A DNA stretch of 10,184 bases from JAWLDB01 sp041686915 (GTDB lineage Bacteria > Bacillota > UBA994 > UBA5500), in contig JAWLDB010000094.1 in the NCBI GenBank assembly GCA_041686915.1, positions 1 through 10,184 on the forward strand, written 5' to 3'. Every line of letters starts with the position of its first letter. Positions within the stretch are counted from its first letter, which is position 1. A program made the position numbers and the translations under genes. Under the pieces are notes generated by a model. That model saw only the letters and a program-made list of their open reading frames with translations. It had not been told where the DNA came from and did not search any database. Positions 7,438-10,184 of this stretch are shown here, piece after piece.

Positions 7438-7555
7438 ATTCCTGAGCTCACATCCGCCAGTTAACAGCTAGGACGGGGGCTCCTAGAAAGTGTATGGCCG
7501 ATGAATAGCCCTAACTGACGTTGATCCCTATGCTCTAACCAAATAACGATTGCTC

Positions 7556-7580
7556 GCCGTGAGGACCGTGTCCTGACGGC
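7556..7580 (+). terminator. Strong hairpin inside the leader, possible attenuator
   Basis: GCCGT-G-AGGAC (7556-7566) pairs with GTCCT-G-ACGGC (7570-7580) around a CGT loop, giving ten Watson-Crick pairs interrupted by one G-G mismatch. It is followed by TATCTGTGTTTCTGTTC, which is T-rich but not a clean U-tract. It could be an attenuator for the methyltransferase or the 3' end of a small RNA made from the 7432 promoter. Confidence 0.45.
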
Positions 7581-7608
7581 TATCTGTGTTTCTGTTCAAG
7601 AAGCACGA

Positions 7609-7665
7609 CCTCCTCCCTGGTGTTAACGATGGTGTCTGTCACCAGTTAACAATCAGACGAGGAGG
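7609..7665 (+). promoter_or_regulatory. SD-sequestering stem with short leader peptide before the methyltransferase
   Basis: CCTCCTC (7609-7615) is exactly complementary to the Shine-Dalgarno GAGGAGG (7659-7665) of the methyltransferase. Inside it, CTGGTG (7617-7622) is complementary to CACCAG (7640-7645), so the two helices stack into one nested structure that hides the ribosome binding site. A 6-codon frame, MVSVTS, runs from the ATG at 7629 to the TAA at 7647-7649 within this structure, with a poor SD. The layout resembles translational attenuators, in which ribosome position or ligand binding frees the SD. Confidence 0.45.
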
Positions 7666-7671
7666 ATAAAC

Positions 7672-8769
7672 ATGTCGATTATTGTTCAAGTAAGCCAACT
7701 GGGACCTGCCTGTCTGCCCAGCAAATACGCTAGTGGAATGCCAACGGGACCTATACGTCTGTTTACACCCGACAAAGATGCGCTGAACCAGACCCGGCGG
7801 TTCCTGCGTAACGGCGGCAGTATCGTGCTGCATGGAGATTGGCCGGAGGTCAGTCGTTTAGCCGAGCAGATAGCAAGCAGAGCTCATGACCTGATTCCGC
7901 GGGTGAACGATGCACGAGCCCGCAAGCAGGCAATGCGTCAGCTGTCACAGCGGATGCTCACTACCATTGACAATCTCACTAAGGTAAAGCTGCTTCCTGA
8001 AGAACTGGCAGGCTTGCTTGGTGAAAGCGAGTTCCCACCTCTCCCGGTACTGATACCTGTAGACGAAGCCAGCCGTTTGACAGCGAACGATGAGCCTGTT
8101 TACCATGTGCCATCGCTGGGCGTCGATCTATTGACACATCCTGATGTTCTCACTCCCCGCTCGGGTGAAACCATCGAGCTGATGCGCAGCGCCATAGACT
8201 TGGTGGCCACCCAAATACCTATGAAGATCCGAGTGCTGGACATGGGGTGTGGAACGGGTGTCTTAACCATAGCGACAGCAATGCGCTTGGCTGAAAAACA
8301 AGCTACCATAACTGCCTCCGACATCCTGCCGGAGGCCTTGGCCCTGACTAGGCTGAACGTGCAGCGCCTGCACGCCCAAGGACAAATACCGAGCTGCGCT
8401 ATTGAGACCAGCGTAGGTGGCGACCTGTTTGACCCTCTTTGGGGACAACAGTTTGACCTGATCATCTTTAACGCCCCCTGGGTAGCAGCTCCAGCTCACA
8501 ATCGAGCCGAACTCGCGCTGAATGACCGCTCACAGTCGACCATCCAACGGTTTCTGCAGGACTGCCCAAGGCATTTGCTCCCAGGTGGCCGAGTAATTGT
8601 GGGTTATGCCGATAACTCTGGCCATAAGGCAATTGCACGGTTGGAGCGGTTCATTGAAGCAGCAGGTCTTTCCGTGATTGACGTACTTAGAGATAGGATC
8701 AAAACCTATCGGTCGAAGCGTCCGTGGCAGACCGTGTACGCCTATATCCTAGAGGTAGCTCCGAAGTAA
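7672..8769 (+). CDS. PrmC/HemK-like SAM-dependent methyltransferase with an extra N-terminal domain
   Basis: The product is 365 residues. The ATG at 7672 follows GAGGAGG by 6 bases. The C-terminal half is a class I methyltransferase of the MTS/HemK type: HPDVLTPRSGE (about 156-166, comparable to the LIPRPETE segment of PrmC), motif I VLDMGCGTGVLTIA (188-201) for SAM, the acidic SASD-like strand end in TASDILPEAL, and NAPW (267-270) in place of the NPPY catalytic motif. NPPY-type motifs position amide or amino nitrogens, so an N-methyltransferase acting on protein glutamine or RNA/DNA base nitrogen is likely; the target is unknown. The first roughly 150 residues, with basic stretches (RARKQAMRQLSQR), match nothing I recognise and may recognise the substrate. 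It is monocistronic between its own leader and a terminator. The possible translational control of the gene is described under the leader. Confidence 0.82.
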   Translation: MSIIVQVSQLGPACLPSKYASGMPTGPIRLFTPDKDALNQTRRFLRNGGSIVLHGDWPEVSRLAEQIASRAHDLIPRVNDARARKQAMRQLSQRMLTTIDNLTKVKLLPEELAGLLGESEFPPLPVLIPVDEASRLTANDEPVYHVPSLGVDLLTHPDVLTPRSGETIELMRSAIDLVATQIPMKIRVLDMGCGTGVLTIATAMRLAEKQATITASDILPEALALTRLNVQRLHAQGQIPSCAIETSVGGDLFDPLWGQQFDLIIFNAPWVAAPAHNRAELALNDRSQSTIQRFLQDCPRHLLPGGRVIVGYADNSGHKAIARLERFIEAAGLSVIDVLRDRIKTYRSKRPWQTVYAYILEVAPK

Positions 8770-8777
8770 AAGCGACC

Positions 8778-8813
8778 AAAGCGAAACAGGGGGACTGCCT
8801 CCTGTTTTGCTTT
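8778..8813 (+). terminator. Terminator after the methyltransferase gene
   Basis: A 16-base stem with two G-U wobbles, 8778-8793 against 8798-8813 around an ACTG loop, begins 8 bases after the stop codon. The A-rich 5' arm (AAAGCGAAACAGG) and T-rich 3' arm (CCTGTTTTGCTTT) form the U-tract within the stem. The roughly 100 bases that follow, up to 8916, hold nothing I can support. Confidence 0.75.
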
Positions 8814-8916
8814 AGCCACTTCGCCTGAATATGTGGCCGTCTGAAGCTGCATTCCTTCCAGCACCCCAGCAGTAGCTGCAGACTCAGTCTTGGCGGCGTG
8901 GCCATAGAAACCAGAA

Positions 8917-8944
8917 AAGCCAGAAGTCTTGTGACTTCTGGCTT
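8917..8944 (-). terminator. Terminator of the tRNA-Val transcript
   Basis: A perfect 12-base stem, AAGCCAGAAGTC / GACTTCTGGCTT, with a 4-base loop lies 12 bases beyond the tRNA 3' end on the minus strand. On that strand it is followed by TTCTGGTTTC, with TTTT at the stem end. It faces the methyltransferase terminator, so the two transcripts converge here. Confidence 0.8.
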
Positions 8945-8956
8945 CATAATGCGATA

Positions 8957-9033
8957 TGGTGGGCGCAACAGGGCTCGAACCTGTGACCTCTTGCGTGTGA
9001 AGCAAGCGCTCATCCCGACTGAGCTATGCGCCC
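8957..9033 (-). tRNA. tRNA-Val, anticodon CAC, CCA encoded
   Basis: Read on the minus strand from 9033, the acceptor GGGCGCA pairs with TGCGCCC (8967-8961), followed by discriminator A and an encoded CCA (8959-8957). The D-arm is GCTC/GAGC. The anticodon stem CTTGC/GCAAG holds the 7-base loop TTCACAC, giving anticodon CAC, which reads GUG valine. The T-arm ACAGG/CCTGT carries TTCGAGC. All stems are intact, with 77 bases including CCA. It appears to be a single tRNA transcription unit with its own promoter and terminator. Confidence 0.97.
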
Positions 9034-9076
9034 GATTTAGTTGTGGTTTCCTGGCAATCTCCACACCTTGCAGAAC

Positions 9077-9129
9077 CTGTGACCACTTTCTTGATGATTT
9101 AGTACCCTTTTATTATAAACTGGTCACAG
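9077..9129. repeat. 9-base inverted repeat flanking the tRNA promoter -10
   Basis: CTGTGACCA (9077-9085) and TGGTCACAG (9121-9129) are perfect inverted copies on either side of the TATAAT element. The left arm belongs to GAACCTGTGACC (9073-9084), a 12-base exact copy of the T-arm region of the tRNA (8977-8988), 96 bases away. This may be a relic of a tRNA fragment or a pairing element in the tRNA leader. Confidence 0.4.
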
Positions 9130-9140
9130 CAAACAAGCAA
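9112..9140 (-). promoter_or_regulatory. Promoter of the tRNA-Val gene
   Basis: On the minus strand a perfect -10, TATAAT (9117-9112), lies 17 bases after TTGCTT (9140-9135). Transcription would start near 9105, leaving a leader of about 72 bases before the tRNA 5' end at 9033. Confidence 0.7.
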
Positions 9141-9173
9141 GTAGGATCACAACGAGTCTCTGCAACCCGGGTG

Positions 9174-9221
9174 CGCGCTAGCATGTAACGTTATCTAGTT
9201 TCCTTCACCACATGTAGCGCG
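9174..9221 (-). other. Imperfect hairpin just downstream of the right-hand gene
   Basis: CGCGCTA-g-CATG (9174-9185) and CATGTAGCGCG (9211-9221) form an 11-base stem with one bulged base and a loop of about 25 bases. It lies 5 bases after the stop codon of the minus-strand gene ending at 9226. There is no U-tract, so it is more likely a 3'-end stabilising structure or weak terminator than an efficient terminator. Confidence 0.35.
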
Positions 9222-9225
9222 TTGC

Positions 9226-10035
9226 TCAACTCCCTGTACGCTTAGCATCGCTTTGGCACCAGTCAAGCGACAGCCCTGTCCCTTCGCCAGTAAGGCGAAG
9301 CCCTCTCTCTTCCAAGCTTTTGATGATATGCTCGCGCCTGCTTCTGTTTCTGAGATGGTATTGGAGAAAAGGTCTATGCTTTGTCCCAAGCGTTTTATCA
9401 ACTGATCCAATAAACACCGGAAGGTCGTTAATTATGCTTCTGTTAGAGCGTTCAGCGTAAGCAAGGAATCCGTCGCACATGTTCTCCACTTTCGTCTGGA
9501 AGCCGTATGCGGTTGGTATGCTCAGATTTTCGACTTCAAACTGATATTCTGGTATCCTGACCCACTTGCACAACTCCTTTATAAGATCACTCTGTGTAGT
9601 GGCAATGCATATCTTTACTTTGGTTATGTCTCTTATGTACCTAATCCTTGTTCTATGAATGATCTGAATCAGCTCAGTTAATAGGCATTCGCGATACACT
9701 CTTTCCAGCCTCTCATCTAGGAACCAACCGCTTGTCAACTCAGCACTCTGCTCATGCCCCGCTTCTTTCCGAAGGTATAACGGGAGATCTGGAAATAGTG
9801 ATAGCGCGATGGTTCTATAGTAGTCCGGTCCTAAGATGGGCAAACTCGTCAAATATAGGCTAGAAAAGTCCCTGAGTGCGTTCTTACCAGTAGTGTTTAG
9901 AACGTTAATTGCGTTATTATGGCCTGTTTCTCGCTTCCGGTCGTAATAGGTCTTGAACGCAGCATTGATGACGCCCAGGGCTTCATACTCATCTATGTCG
10001 TCTTTGGCTACAAGGGGGAAGGACGTCTCACCCAA
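9226..10035 (-). CDS. Protein of unknown function, possibly the C-terminal part of a helicase-like protein
   Basis: The frame encodes 269 residues from a TTG at 10035, but that TTG has no Shine-Dalgarno sequence. Plausible coding sequence in the same frame continues upstream (KSVQKTIADDLRHLRS) to about 10100, where the last in-frame stop lies shortly beyond. I do not recognise the family with confidence. The segment LTELIQIIHRTRIRYI resembles motif VI of superfamily 2 helicases (Q..hR..R), and NTTGKNALRDFSSLYLTSLP before it resembles the region that precedes motif VI in some phage and plasmid helicases; the strand after it (KVKICIATTQSDLIKEL) also fits. The C-terminus (FLQYHLRNRSRREHIIKSL) could be a small helical or winged-helix domain. 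If this is right, the ATPase motifs are outside the window. No signal peptide or membrane segment is seen. Confidence 0.55.
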   Translation of the reverse strand: MGETSFPLVAKDDIDEYEALGVINAAFKTYYDRKRETGHNNAINVLNTTGKNALRDFSSLYLTSLPILGPDYYRTIALSLFPDLPLYLRKEAGHEQSAELTSGWFLDERLERVYRECLLTELIQIIHRTRIRYIRDITKVKICIATTQSDLIKELCKWVRIPEYQFEVENLSIPTAYGFQTKVENMCDGFLAYAERSNRSIINDLPVFIGSVDKTLGTKHRPFLQYHLRNRSRREHIIKSLEERGLRLTGEGTGLSLDWCQSDAKRTGS

Positions 10036-10057
10036 GCTTCGTAGATGGCGTAGATCG

Positions 10058-10184
10058 TCAGCTATTGTTTTCTGTACCGATTTGCCTTTTTTTATTCTCT
10101 TGTATTTGTTTATTTAAAGTAGTCTGTAATTCATTACCAGTTTTTATAGAGTCTTGTTCTAATTCATTTATATATTTACTAGAC
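10058..10184 (-). pseudogene. Upstream coding segment in another frame, joined to the gene at 9226 by a frame change at an A7 run
   Basis: The minus strand is open from the window edge (10183) to the TGA at 10060-10058, reading SSKYINELEQDSIKTGNE and on to KKRQIGTENNS. The heptad-like spacing suggests a coiled coil. On the minus strand a run of seven A (10093-10087) lies where this frame hands over to the frame of the next segment. Removing one A would join INELEQ...QENKK directly to GKSVQKTIADD without a stop. Either this is one gene with a frameshift (real, programmed, or a base-count error), or the upstream gene ends here and overlaps the next. The segment is much richer in A+T than the rest of the window. 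Confidence 0.45.

Larger units (their letters stand above)
7444..7671 (+). ncRNA. Structured 5' leader of the methyltransferase gene
   Basis: This stretch of about 230 bases has no convincing protein gene but several strong potential stems. CTAGGA / TCCTAG (7468-7473, 7481-7486) has a G-rich 7-base loop. CAGTTA / TAACTG (7458-7463, 7512-7517) could enclose it, and GGGCT / AGCCC (7477-7481, 7507-7511) is an alternative. A long hairpin follows at 7556-7580, and a nested structure at 7609-7665 covers the ribosome binding site. The 10-mer CCAGTTAACA occurs twice (7457-7466 and 7642-7651), so the first copy could swap pairing partners with the last region. I do not recognise a known riboswitch or T-box consensus. 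The function as a regulatory leader is inferred from structure and position only. Confidence 0.4.

Noticed and set aside
8742..9005. Minus-strand frame reading through the tRNA (contains EVTGSSPVAPT)
   Set aside because: This peptide is the well-known artefact of translating a tRNA T-arm; the frame also crosses the tRNA terminator and the end of the methyltransferase gene.
8917..9033. Integration of a mobile element at the tRNA 3' end
   Set aside because: There is no integrase gene and no second copy of the tRNA 3' end in the window; the sequence beyond the 3' end is just the tRNA terminator.
9282..9300. CTTCGCC / GGCGAAG hairpin as a terminator
   Set aside because: It lies inside the coding region of the right-hand gene, about 60 bases before its stop, and has no U-tract.

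Overview
The window looks like chromosomal DNA of a Gram-positive bacterium of the phylum Bacillota, of moderate G+C and with some accessory character. The basis is strong GGAGG-type ribosome binding sites, an OmpR-type regulator with a VanS-like kinase, a GyrI-like protein, GTG/TTG start options, and a tRNA gene that encodes its own CCA end. Nothing in the sequence fixes the genus.

Layout from left to right. (1) A truncated minus-strand gene for an aminoglycoside-phosphotransferase-fold kinase runs off the left edge. It diverges from a small plus-strand EthD/dabb-like gene that ends in a clean hairpin. (2) Two minus-strand genes follow: a GyrI-like small-molecule-binding protein, and a large protein that joins a transmembrane-free methyl-accepting chemotaxis signalling domain to a complete family 5 (oligopeptide/nickel type) solute-binding domain. 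(3) Divergent from that fusion is an overlapping response regulator/histidine kinase pair with VanR/VanS-like features. The shared intergenic region carries a TTAAGA-N5-TTAAGA direct repeat with the 11-base period typical of OmpR-family binding sites. The pair ends at a strong hairpin terminator. (4) About 290 bases without a protein gene hold an extended -10 promoter and a structured, apparently regulatory leader. One part of the leader can pair with the Shine-Dalgarno sequence of the next gene, a PrmC/HemK-like SAM-dependent methyltransferase. (5) Two hairpin terminators, one per strand, separate this gene from a minus-strand tRNA-Val(CAC), whose promoter lies about 80 bases upstream of the tRNA. 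(6) The right end holds a minus-strand gene of unknown function, possibly the C-terminal part of a helicase-like protein. Its reading frame changes at a run of seven A, and its far upstream end is very AT-rich.

The most unusual item is the chemoreceptor/solute-binding fusion. The binding domain appears to sit in the cytoplasm, on the far end of the receptor's coiled coil, and could report an internal peptide-like or metal-chelate ligand to the chemotaxis machinery. The methyltransferase leader and the frame change at the right edge are the next most interesting.
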